A stretch of 19,455 nucleotides of DNA, from the NCBI GenBank assembly GCA_019423725.1, contig JAHZAW010000042.1:2707-22161 (forward strand). Direction: 5' to 3'. Source of the DNA: Clostridiales bacterium. Its GTDB lineage: Bacteria; Bacillota; Clostridia; Lachnospirales; Anaerotignaceae. A program made the position numbers and the translations under genes. This document shows, one piece after another, positions 6,683 to 12,962 of the stretch. The notes under the pieces were generated by a model. That model did no database searches, was not told the DNA's origin, and saw only the letters and a list, made by a program, of their open reading frames with translations. Positions within the stretch are counted from its first letter, which is position 1. Each line of letters starts with the position of its first letter.

Positions 6683-7645
6683 TCAGCTGTTTATTATTTT
6701 GTCCGCTGTATACCATGGTATATATACGGTCTGACCGCATACATACGCCTCAGCCCCGGCTTCATAGGTTTTTCCATTGGTAAGCAGGCTTCCGCCCCTT
6801 TCATAGACTATATCAATTTTATTATTTCCACAGAGGATATCCAGATATATTTTATCAGCCTCTCCGGCATCTCCGCCAGCATTGTCATACAACCAGGGAT
6901 CTTCCGCAAGTTTAACTGCTGTCGCACCAGGCTTTATGGTTATTGTCTTTCCGTCAAAAGTCCATTCTGCCCCGGCTTCCTTAAGAACGTCGGTCAGTGA
7001 CACATAATGGGTATTGTAGTCAGAGGCAAATAGCCCTCTTATGGTATGACCGTTATCCAGGCGTATGCTTGCCTTTTTTGTGGACTCAGCTATATCAGGA
7101 GCCAGCCTGCCTGTGACTATCACATCTCCCAGGTCAGAAGGTGTTTTATTAAACTCGCCGTTGCCGCTTACGGACAATGTCCTGGCATCAGCGTTCCATT
7201 CAACATCGTATCCGTAGTTTCTGAGGTCCTCGCATACTATGGCTGTCTGGCCGCCCACATTGTATCCCTTTATCTCTCTGCCGTTCAAATATGTTTTTAT
7301 ATCAGTTTCATATATGGTGTCAGGTGCTTTTCTTGAATAGTATCCATCGGGCAGTATGTATAAACTTATGTCCCTGGCGTAACCTTCATCCAGAGGGTTG
7401 TTATATTTGTCATCCACCTCAAGGGTCCTTTTATCCTGGTTCCATATGACATCAAAGCCAAAGTACCCCAGGTCTTCACATAGGACCACCGTCTGGCCGC
7501 CAATGTTATAGGCGTTTATTTCCCTGCCGTAAAAGTCGGTGCGTATGTCCGTATCATAAATACGGCCCGCAATGTCTCCTGTCTTTCCCCAGGCAGTAGA
7601 AGCCATCATAACAGTTACAAGCGCCGTCAATACTATCTTTTTCAT
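6683..7645 (-). CDS. Secreted protein with two copper-amine-oxidase-N-like (stalk) repeats
   Basis: The 320-residue product begins with a signal peptide (MKKIVLTALVTVMMASTAWG, likely cut near residue 20). Two stalk-type repeats follow, about residues 29-78 and 111-160; they share the pattern IY-x-TDI...GREI..YN.GGQT...CEDL...G.DV.WN.D.RTL.V and are identical at about 30 of 50 positions. A diverged third unit spans about 191-238 ('SIRLDNGHTIRGL...GAEWTFDGKTITIKP'), and the C-terminal part (240-320) has a similar ending ('YVCGQTVYIPWYTAD'). No membrane anchor, LPxTG or catalytic domain is present. This domain family is common in extracellular proteins of Clostridia and is not itself an enzyme. 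GGAGGTGCGG precedes the ATG. The gene is 23 bases behind the cyclophilin gene, so the two exported proteins are probably made together. Function unknown. Confidence 0.75.
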   Translation of the reverse strand: MKKIVLTALVTVMMASTAWGKTGDIAGRIYDTDIRTDFYGREINAYNIGGQTVVLCEDLGYFGFDVIWNQDKRTLEVDDKYNNPLDEGYARDISLYILPDGYYSRKAPDTIYETDIKTYLNGREIKGYNVGGQTAIVCEDLRNYGYDVEWNADARTLSVSGNGEFNKTPSDLGDVIVTGRLAPDIAESTKKASIRLDNGHTIRGLFASDYNTHYVSLTDVLKEAGAEWTFDGKTITIKPGATAVKLAEDPWLYDNAGGDAGEADKIYLDILCGNNKIDIVYERGGSLLTNGKTYEAGAEAYVCGQTVYIPWYTADKIINS

Positions 7646-7668
7646 ACTTTACCGCACCTCCTGAAACA

Positions 7669-8541
7669 TCATTCTCCGTAGTTTTCAAAGGTTATAGATT
7701 CGATTATAACATCGTCAGCAGGTTTATCATTTTCATCTACAGCAACAGAAGCTATGGCATCTACCACATCAAGGCCCTCAAATACCTGGCCGAATACTGT
7801 GTGGCAGTAGTCCAGATGTGGCGTTCCGCCAAGTTCATTGTATGTCTGGCGCGCTTCGTCTGAATAATTTACCCTTACCATATTGCCTGTCTGGCTGTTG
7901 TAAAGGACATTATCTGTTCCGTACTGCTCAACTATCTGATCGATGTAATCCCAGTATCCATCCTGTACATTGTGGGTCTGGACGATAAAGAACTGGCTTC
8001 CATTGGTGTTAGGTCCACTGTTGGCCATGGAAAGGGCTCCCCTGAAGTTATAGAGATTAGGTGAAAACTCATCCTCAAATGGTTTTCCATATATACACTC
8101 TCCGCCGCTTCCTGTGCCAGTGGGGTCGCCGCCCTGGATCATAAAGTCATTTATTACCCTGTGGAATGTTATTCCATCATAGTATCCTTCCTTGGCAAGG
8201 GTCTTGAAATTCTCCACTGCCTTAGGTGCCTCATCAGGGAAAAATCTTACTTTGATGTCTCCCATACTCGTATGGATGACAGCTATTTCCTCACCCTGTG
8301 CAGGCGGGTCAAGCTGGGGTATGGAATCTCCCTGGGACGCAAGATTATCAAGATATGCCTGATATGCCTCCTGCTCCTCGGGTGAAAGTTCGCTTTCTCC
8401 ATCTGTGCTTCCGTCTGTGCTGCTTTCTCCGCTGTTCTCAGTGTTTCCGTTATCAGTGCTTCCCGTTGAAGAGCATCCGCTAAGTACCATTACAGCGCAT
8501 ACGGATAAAAGTGCCGCAGCTTTAAATATATTGAATTTCAT
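7669..8541 (-). CDS. Cyclophilin-type peptidyl-prolyl isomerase lipoprotein
   Basis: The 290-residue protein is a surface-anchored cyclophilin, a proline cis-trans isomerase expected to help fold exported proteins. The signal ends in the lipobox LSGC with Cys23. A Ser/Thr/Asn/Asp/Glu-rich linker (24-60) follows. The cyclophilin domain runs from about 86 to 288: 'IHTSMGDIKVRFFPDEAPKAVENF', 'GYYDGITFHRVINDFMIQGGDPTGTGSGG' with the catalytic FHR, 'SMANSGPNTNGSQFFIVQT', and 'YCHTVFGQVFEGLDVVDAI'. Between the QFFIV and FGQVFEG motifs there is an insert of about 50 residues rich in Tyr and Asp. The ATG overlaps the murG stop (TAATG), with GGAGAGG about 12 bases upstream, so translation is coupled. 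It precedes the stalk-repeat gene. Confidence 0.92.
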   Translation of the reverse strand: MKFNIFKAAALLSVCAVMVLSGCSSTGSTDNGNTENSGESSTDGSTDGESELSPEEQEAYQAYLDNLASQGDSIPQLDPPAQGEEIAVIHTSMGDIKVRFFPDEAPKAVENFKTLAKEGYYDGITFHRVINDFMIQGGDPTGTGSGGECIYGKPFEDEFSPNLYNFRGALSMANSGPNTNGSQFFIVQTHNVQDGYWDYIDQIVEQYGTDNVLYNSQTGNMVRVNYSDEARQTYNELGGTPHLDYCHTVFGQVFEGLDVVDAIASVAVDENDKPADDVIIESITFENYGE

Positions 8542-9629
8542 TACTCGTTTTCCTCTCCTTCTTTGGCGTCGATACCTGCCGCCTTGTCTATTTCTTTTAT
8601 GATAAGGCCTACACCGTTTGCAGCGTGGCTCTTCTCCATATTTTTGATATAGGTATCCCTGTTTTTGTAAAGATCTCTTATCTCAATTTCTATCTTCTCT
8701 ATTTCTTCCTCATTGAGCACCTTGGCAAATCCCTGTTTCTCAAAGGATTCAGCGTTCAATATCTGGTCTCCCCTGCTGGCCCTTGCTGAAAGAGGTATGA
8801 GAAGGCAGGGCTTTTTAAGGGCAAGGAACTCGGAAATAGAGTTGCTTCCAGCCCTGGATATGATAACATCAGCAGCCGCAAAAACATCTTTCAGTTCTTC
8901 GTTGACATATTCAAACTGTTTGTATCCCTTCATTCCTTCCAGAGACTTATCAAGATTGCCCTTTCCGCAGAGATGTACCACCTGAAAGTCTTTCAAAAGT
9001 GAAGGCAGAGCTGCCCTCAGGGCATTATTTATTTTGACCGCTCCAAGGCTTCCTCCCATGGAAAGTATGACAGGTTTTTCATCATTGAAACCACAGTACT
9101 TAAGACCTCTTTCCCTGCTGCTGTCAAAGAGCTCCTTTCTTATGGGAGATCCCGTATAAACTCCCTTGCCGTCCTTTATGTATTTAACGGTCTCAGGGAA
9201 TGTGGTGCATACGGTCTTTGCATAGGGTATGGCTATCTTATTGGCAAGGCCGGGTGTCATATCCGATTCATGGGCTACAACGGGTATTCCAAGTTTTCCC
9301 GCAGCTATGACCACTGGAACTGCCACAAATCCGCCTTTAGAAAATACAACATCAGGTTTTATCTCCTTAAGGACCTTTTTAGCGTCAGATATGCCGCCAA
9401 GGACTCTGAAGGCGTCCTTTACATTTTCCTTTGACAGGTACCTTCTGAGTTTGCCGCTTCTGACCGAATAAAAGGGTATGCCTTCCCTTTCGATGAGTTC
9501 GTGTTCGATTCCATTTTCAGTGCCGATATAGTATACTTCCCAGCCCCTGCTCTTGAGCTCAGGTATAAGAGCTATATTGGGTGTGACATGTCCAGCGGTG
9601 CCTCCGCCAGTTAAAACTATTTTTTTCAA
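8541..9629 (-). CDS. murG: MurG, lipid II synthase (UDP-GlcNAc transferase), TTG start
   Basis: MurG adds GlcNAc from UDP-GlcNAc to lipid I on the inner membrane face, making lipid II for peptidoglycan. The 362-residue product starts 'KKIVLTGGGTAGHVTPN' (GT28 glycine-rich loop, residues 2-18). It has 'YYIGTENGIEHELI', 'GGFVAVPVVIAAGKLGIPVVAHESDMTPGLANK', 'LSMGGSLGAVKINNAL' and the donor-binding 'ISRAGSNSISEFLALKKPCLLIPLS'. The longest frame would start at a TTG at 9644, but GGAG (9642-9639) lies 9 bases before the next in-frame TTG at 9629, which also fits the usual MurG N-terminus; no ATG is available. The gene is not in a dcw cluster: no mraY, murD, ftsW or ftsQ is next to it. It leads an operon with a cyclophilin lipoprotein and a secreted protein. 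Confidence 0.93.
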   Translation of the reverse strand: MKKIVLTGGGTAGHVTPNIALIPELKSRGWEVYYIGTENGIEHELIEREGIPFYSVRSGKLRRYLSKENVKDAFRVLGGISDAKKVLKEIKPDVVFSKGGFVAVPVVIAAGKLGIPVVAHESDMTPGLANKIAIPYAKTVCTTFPETVKYIKDGKGVYTGSPIRKELFDSSRERGLKYCGFNDEKPVILSMGGSLGAVKINNALRAALPSLLKDFQVVHLCGKGNLDKSLEGMKGYKQFEYVNEELKDVFAAADVIISRAGSNSISEFLALKKPCLLIPLSARASRGDQILNAESFEKQGFAKVLNEEEIEKIEIEIRDLYKNRDTYIKNMEKSHAANGVGLIIKEIDKAAGIDAKEGEENE

Positions 9630-9638
9630 TTTGATCCA

Positions 9639-9642
9639 CTCC
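9639..9642 (-). promoter_or_regulatory. Ribosome site that sets the murG TTG start
   Basis: GGAG in GGAGTGG on the minus strand stands 9 bases before the TTG at 9629. It overlaps the alternative upstream TTG at 9644, which it would rule out. Confidence 0.6.
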
Positions 9643-9695
9643 AATTTTGTAATTCAGCTTTAGTTTATAATATCAGAAAACAAAATATCCTTCCA

Positions 9696-9714
9696 TAAAA
9701 TTAAATAAATTTTA
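9696..9714. promoter_or_regulatory. Possible operator: AT-rich palindrome between murG and the ferritin-like gene
   Basis: TAAAATT-AAATA-AATTTTA is a perfect 7-5-7 inverted repeat in the divergent gap 9630-9770. No convincing promoter hexamers for either gene were found near it, and AT-rich sequence often forms such repeats by chance. Confidence 0.25.
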
Positions 9715-9770
9715 AAGAATTCGTCAAAATTAAAGACCCGGCGCATATAGTTTAAAAAAGGAGTGATGTT

Positions 9771-10277
9771 ATGCGTACATATACCAATGAACACCAGCAG
9801 AATTTAACGCGCCGAAATATTTCAGCCGCATCGGACAATGTCAATGATGCTGATATACAGCCAGTCATCGATATGATAAATGATGCCCTGGAGGACGAAT
9901 ACAGAGATTATTACAAATATATGGCCCTTTCAGAAAAAATGGCTGACGGCACCGATGCGGAAACGGTAAAATCCATGGCCTACGACGAATATAAGCACAG
10001 ACGTCTTTTTGAGGAAATTTACACCGCCCTCACAGGAGCGGCTCCTCTTCCGCCTAAAAATATATTCAAACCCGAAAACATCGATAACCTCACCGAAGTC
10101 TTCACCGACAGTCTTTTTGGAGAGCTGGACGCCGTTGAGTTATACAGGGATATTATGTTTTCCATATCCAACACCGGCATAAGGGATATGATATTTGAAA
10201 TAATAACCGATGAACAGTCCCATGCCGATCTTATCAATTATCTCCTGCCAAAACTCTATTCAGGAGCAGTCCAGTGA
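9771..10277 (+). CDS. Ferritin-like di-iron protein
   Basis: The 168-residue product has a ferritin-like four-helix bundle with the di-iron pattern of rubrerythrin-type proteins: a Glu in 'ALEDEYRDYYKY' (Glu41 or Glu43), ExxH in 'YDEYKHRRLFEE' (Glu73, His76), Glu in 'GELDAVELYRDI' (Glu118 or Glu123) and ExxH in 'TDEQSHADLI' (Glu148, His151). It lacks the rubredoxin Cys4 domain of classical rubrerythrin. The first 25-30 residues are polar, rich in Asn, Gln, Thr and Arg, and look disordered. Family members handle peroxide or iron; a role in oxidative-stress defence of an anaerobe is inferred. AAGGAGTGATGTT precedes the ATG. The gene is monocistronic, divergent from murG and convergent with the kinase gene, and ends in a clear terminator. 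Confidence 0.8.
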   Translation: MRTYTNEHQQNLTRRNISAASDNVNDADIQPVIDMINDALEDEYRDYYKYMALSEKMADGTDAETVKSMAYDEYKHRRLFEEIYTALTGAAPLPPKNIFKPENIDNLTEVFTDSLFGELDAVELYRDIMFSISNTGIRDMIFEIITDEQSHADLINYLLPKLYSGAVQ

Positions 10278-10289
10278 TACAGTCTCATA

Positions 10290-10325
10290 AGCCATATCAG
10301 TAGTATCAGTAATATCAGTAATAAC
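10290..10325 (+). repeat. Short 9-base tandem repeat after the ferritin-like gene
   Basis: Four adjacent 9-base units, AGCCATATC, AGTAGTATC, AGTAATATC and AGTAATAAC, stand between the stop codon and the terminator. They look like slippage-derived microsatellite DNA. Confidence 0.5.
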
Positions 10326-10337
10326 GATAATAGTTGA

Positions 10338-10365
10338 GGGTGCAGAAGTTCTGCACCCCCTTTTT
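10338..10365 (+). terminator. Terminator of the ferritin-like gene
   Basis: GGGTGCAG-AAGTT-CTGCACCC forms a perfect 8-bp stem with a 5-base loop, followed by CCTTTTT. The opposite strand has no T run after the stem, so it serves the plus strand. Confidence 0.85.
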
Positions 10366-10381
10366 ATATTTGGTCTTTCCT

Positions 10382-11032
10382 TTATTCTTTCAAGTTGAGT
10401 TCCACGGTGACCTTAGTTCCGTGGGGCTTATTGTTTTCTAGTTTGAGCCTTCCTCCATTCTGCTCGACTATCCTTCTGCACATAAAGAGGCCGACTCCGC
10501 TACCGCCTTTTTTGGTGGTATAAAAAAGTTCTCCCACCCTGGCTATTTCGCCGTCTGATATGCCGCATCCGGTGTCCGTTATCTTTATGACTGCCTTTCT
10601 CCTTCTCACCTTGGCCTCAATGGATATGGAATCCCCTTCTTTTGTGGCTTCCACTGAGTTTTTAATGAGATTTTCAAAGAGGCTTTCCAAAAGTTCTCTG
10701 CCGCAGTTAACTTCTATTTTATCTGTCTCAGCCTTCAGGGAAAATATCCTGCCGCCCTTAGTCTCGTATTTTTCCAATATATTCTTAAGCACCTGCACCA
10801 CATTGGAATCGGCCGCACTTTTGGCGCTTTTGATATACTCCATATTCTCCTTTATGAGTGTATTTATCTTTTCTATGCACTCGTAGACAGTCTCAAAGCT
10901 CTTTTTGTTCACCCCTTTGTTATCAAGCTCAATGAGCTGCACGTTAGCCTTTATCACCGCAAGCGGATTTTTGATCTCGTGGGCAAAAAATGCCGCTTTT
11001 TCAGCATATTTTTCCGCCGTTGAATTTTCCAT
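10382..11032 (-). CDS. Short soluble sensor histidine kinase without sensor domain
   Basis: The 216-residue protein has only the kinase core: a dimerisation/phospho-acceptor helix with His18 in 'AHEIKNPLAVIKANVQLIEL', and an ATPase domain with the N box 'NLIKNSVEAT' (121-130), G1 box 'DTGCGIS' (153-159), F-like 'LFYTTK' and G2 box 'GGSGVGLFMCRRIVEQNGG'. No signal peptide, membrane segment, PAS or GAF domain precedes the H box, which begins within the first 20 residues. No response regulator is adjacent, so it is an orphan. The H-box form 'HEIKNPLxxIKxxxQL' resembles kinases that feed Spo0A-type phosphorelays, but this is only suggestive. AGGGAGGAAG precedes the ATG. It is convergent with the ferritin-like gene and divergent from the HIT gene. 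Confidence 0.87.
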   Translation of the reverse strand: MENSTAEKYAEKAAFFAHEIKNPLAVIKANVQLIELDNKGVNKKSFETVYECIEKINTLIKENMEYIKSAKSAADSNVVQVLKNILEKYETKGGRIFSLKAETDKIEVNCGRELLESLFENLIKNSVEATKEGDSISIEAKVRRRKAVIKITDTGCGISDGEIARVGELFYTTKKGGSGVGLFMCRRIVEQNGGRLKLENNKPHGTKVTVELNLKE

Positions 11033-11180
11033 ATAACTTCCTCCCTTTATTTTCCATATTTATTTATATTTTATTTCCAACCTGTCCCATGAACAATGAT
11101 TTTTTATCCTCAAAATCTGCCTTTAAATTCTAAAATACGACATATAAACTTAAATTATTTACCCATAAGAGCCGCATTTG

Positions 11181-11195
11181 TGATATACTTATAAT
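11181..11195 (+). promoter_or_regulatory. Extended -10 promoter for the HIT gene
   Basis: TGATATACT (11181-11189) is an extended -10 element, and an overlapping TATAAT lies at 11190-11195. No good -35 was found at 16-18 bases. The start would be near 11196-11202, about 40-45 bases before the ATG. The 13 bases from 11181 are identical to the same part of the dnaD promoter. Confidence 0.5.
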
Positions 11196-11240
11196 CAGCT
11201 TGATGCTCATAATGGGCAATTTTAAGAAAGGAATGATATA

Positions 11241-11648
11241 ATGGATAACTGTATTTTTTGCAAAATAATCGCAGGAGAGATACCTTCAGCAACAATTTAC
11301 GAAGACGATAAATTCAAAGTGATACTGGACAGATTCCCCGGAAACATCGGCCATGCCCTTGTACTTACCAAAGAGCACTACTCAAACATTTTTGAGATCG
11401 ATGAAGACACAGCTGCTGAACTTTTCAGACTTGCTGTTAAAGTAGCTAAAAACATGAAGGAAGTACTTGGTTTTGAAGCCATGAACGTGGTACAGAACAA
11501 CGGAAGCCTTGCCGGACAGACTGTACATCACTTCCATATGCACCTTATACCCAGATATGAGGGAGACAAAGTAAACATCAAATGGGATCAGCTTGACCTT
11601 ACTGATGAGCAGATAGCTGAAGTAAGAGAAAAACTCAGCATGAAATAA
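11241..11648 (+). CDS. hit: HIT-family nucleotide-binding hydrolase (HinT-like)
   Basis: The 135-residue protein has the standard length and motifs of the Hint branch of the histidine-triad family: N-terminal 'CIFCKIIAGEIPS' with Cys4 and Cys7, which in many bacterial members bind zinc together with two histidines, 'NIGHALVLTKEHYSNIFEI', 'NVVQNNGSLAGQTVHHFHMHLIPR' with the triad His97-x-His99-x-His101 (His99 is the expected nucleophile). Members hydrolyse nucleoside phosphoramidates and similar adenylates; the natural substrate is uncertain. AAGGAATGATATA precedes the ATG. The gene is monocistronic, with its own promoter and a long terminator. Confidence 0.94.
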   Translation: MDNCIFCKIIAGEIPSATIYEDDKFKVILDRFPGNIGHALVLTKEHYSNIFEIDEDTAAELFRLAVKVAKNMKEVLGFEAMNVVQNNGSLAGQTVHHFHMHLIPRYEGDKVNIKWDQLDLTDEQIAEVREKLSMK

Positions 11649-11650
11649 TA

Positions 11651-11705
11651 AAAAAGCCTGGGGCAGTCATCATATTTTTGATGCAGCCACAGGCTTTTGT
11701 TTTTA
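11651..11705. terminator. Bidirectional terminator between the HIT and PfkB genes
   Basis: AAAAGCCTG (11652-11660) pairs with CAGGCTTTT (11690-11698), with inner pairings GGC/GCC and CATCA/TGATG (11668-11672 and 11679-11683). The plus strand continues into TTTTGTTTTT; the minus strand reads AGGCTTTTTTATT. It can stop both converging transcripts. The stretch 11706-11875 between it and the PfkB stop is AT-rich, and I see no gene in it. Confidence 0.8.
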
Positions 11706-11875
11706 TATTTATTTTTGTATCTATGTTTCACCATTTCTATTTTTTGGTTTTTATCCTTTTTCGGCCTAAAAAGATTTCTAAACCTCAAATTCTATGACCA
11801 GATTTTAAAAATCAGTCAGATATCTAATCCGCTAAAAATCAGTGTTATGACCAAATTTATAATTACGGTCATCGA

Positions 11876-12766
11876 TTACGCCCTTTTATTGGCTTTATCA
11901 AGCCTTGCGCCCTCCGAGCTTACTATCATAGAGGATATTTTATTGGCTTCTCTAAGAGATTCAGATATTCCTTTTCCTAACTGTCTCTGGGCAATGAATG
12001 TTCCGATGTGGGCATCGCCTGCACCTATGGTATCCACCACATCCACCTTAAAGGCCGGTTCCTCATACCATTTTCCATCGTCGCGGCACAGACAGCAACT
12101 TCCCTTTTCTCCGTTAGTTACTATGACCGTATTGTCTGTAATGGCCATAAGGCTCTCAGCAGCTTCCCTTATGGTTTTCTTTCCTGTAAATGACAGGGCT
12201 TCAGTCTCATTTACATGGAGTATGGGTTTAAGGGCTAAAAGCCTTCCCATTTTTTCCTTCTCTATCTCATTTATTCTTGGACCAGGAGCAAAATATACGG
12301 GTATGTTCTTTTCCCTTAAAAAGCTTATGACTATATCTCCCGTTTCTTCCTCCATCTCCAGACCGCATATATAGGCGCAGTCAAAGTCGTTGGGGTCCAG
12401 AGCGTCACACCACTCTTTTTTAAATCTGTATTCAGCTCCGTGTTCACATATAAATGTCCTTTCCCCGTCATCCTCCACAAGACAGTAGCAGCATCCATTG
12501 GGTTCATCGGGATTCAGATCAGCCCTTGTAACATTCATCCTGGAAATTTCTTTTCTTATATAATCGGCATAAAGTCCAGTTCCCGTTGGCGAAAAAAGCA
12601 GATATGGTACATCAAAATATGCTATTGCCTGGGAAACATTGAAAGCACAGCCTCCCATGGACATCTTCTGCCAGTGTACATTTACATCTCCGCCGGTCGT
12701 TGGTATCTTATTAAGCCTGATTATTATGTCCGCCACCGTTGAACCTATTACAAGAACTTTTTTCAT
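11876..12766 (-). CDS. PfkB-family sugar/nucleoside kinase, substrate unknown
   Basis: The 296-residue protein is a ribokinase-fold PfkB kinase. The N-terminus has 'VLVIGSTVADIII' and the substrate-loop 'GGDVNVHWQKMSMGGCAFNVSQA' (25-47). 'HVNETEA' carries the NxxE magnesium motif (Asn186, Glu189), and 'DTIGAGDAHIGTFIA' carries the anion hole and catalytic Asp251. It contains 11 cysteines, including two CCxC clusters, at 92-95 (CCYC) and 224-227 (CCLC), which is unusual for the family. The longest frame begins at a TTG at 12778, but GGGGGA (12776-12771) is the ribosome site for the ATG at 12766. Family members phosphorylate ribose, fructose, adenosine or pseudouridine; nothing here decides among them. 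The gene is monocistronic, with a strong promoter upstream. Confidence 0.85.
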   Translation of the reverse strand: MKKVLVIGSTVADIIIRLNKIPTTGGDVNVHWQKMSMGGCAFNVSQAIAYFDVPYLLFSPTGTGLYADYIRKEISRMNVTRADLNPDEPNGCCYCLVEDDGERTFICEHGAEYRFKKEWCDALDPNDFDCAYICGLEMEEETGDIVISFLREKNIPVYFAPGPRINEIEKEKMGRLLALKPILHVNETEALSFTGKKTIREAAESLMAITDNTVIVTNGEKGSCCLCRDDGKWYEEPAFKVDVVDTIGAGDAHIGTFIAQRQLGKGISESLREANKISSMIVSSEGARLDKANKRA

Positions 12767-12770
12767 AATA

Positions 12771-12776
12771 TCCCCC
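12771..12776 (-). promoter_or_regulatory. Ribosome site that sets the PfkB start
   Basis: GGGGGA on the minus strand is 4 bases before ATG 12766 and overlaps the alternative TTG at 12778. Confidence 0.6.
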
Positions 12777-12799
12777 AAAATATTTTAATTTTTTCCTTA

Positions 12800-12828
12800 A
12801 TTATAATATCCTGCCACAAATTTATCAA
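12800..12828 (-). promoter_or_regulatory. Sigma-A promoter for the PfkB gene
   Basis: On the minus strand TTGATA (12828-12823) is separated by 17 bases from a perfect TATAAT (12805-12800). Transcription would start near 12793, about 27 bases before the ATG. Confidence 0.82.
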
Positions 12829-12833
12829 CTATG

Positions 12834-12888
12834 ATGTATAAAGACATAAACCGCTTGCTTTCTTCACCTGATCCACGTCCTTATACAT
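12834..12888 (-). other. Long stem-loop between the etfA terminator and the PfkB promoter
   Basis: On the minus strand ATGTATAAGGACGT (12888-12875) pairs with ATGTCTTTATACAT (12847-12834) over 14 positions: 12 Watson-Crick and 2 G-T pairs. On the plus strand the same two positions would be A-C mismatches, so the pairing favours a minus-strand RNA. The loop is 27 bases. It lies just upstream of the PfkB -35, so it would be transcribed only from an upstream promoter or by read-through from etfA. Confidence 0.45.
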
Positions 12889-12926
12889 AACAGCTGGAGC
12901 CCTCTCTGCCTTGATTATATTAAAAT

Positions 12927-12951
12927 AAAAACCCCTTCCATAAGGAAGGGG
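12927..12951 (-). terminator. Strong terminator of the bcd-etfB-etfA operon
   Basis: On the minus strand CCCCTTCC-TTAT-GGAAGGGG is a perfect 8-bp GC-rich stem with a 4-base loop, followed by TTTTTATTTT. It begins 11 bases after the etfA stop. Confidence 0.92.
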
Positions 12952-12962
12952 CATTATTTTAA

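Noticed and set aside
10290..10325. Repeat cluster considered as a CRISPR-like array
   Set aside because: The units are 9 bases, directly adjacent and without spacers, so it is a microsatellite.
10338..10365. Ferritin terminator considered as also serving the kinase gene
   Set aside because: On the minus strand the stem is followed by TCAACTATT rather than a T run.
11697..12374. 225-residue plus-strand frame over the PfkB gene
   Set aside because: It starts in the T run of a terminator and runs antisense to the kinase motifs; its hydrophobic look comes from AT-rich antisense sequence.
12829..12954. A 41-residue open frame on the minus strand spanning the etfA terminator and the stem-loop
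   Set aside because: It begins inside the terminator region, has no ribosome site and contains the terminator stem as coding sequence. Its ending matches the stem-loop palindrome rather than a protein family.
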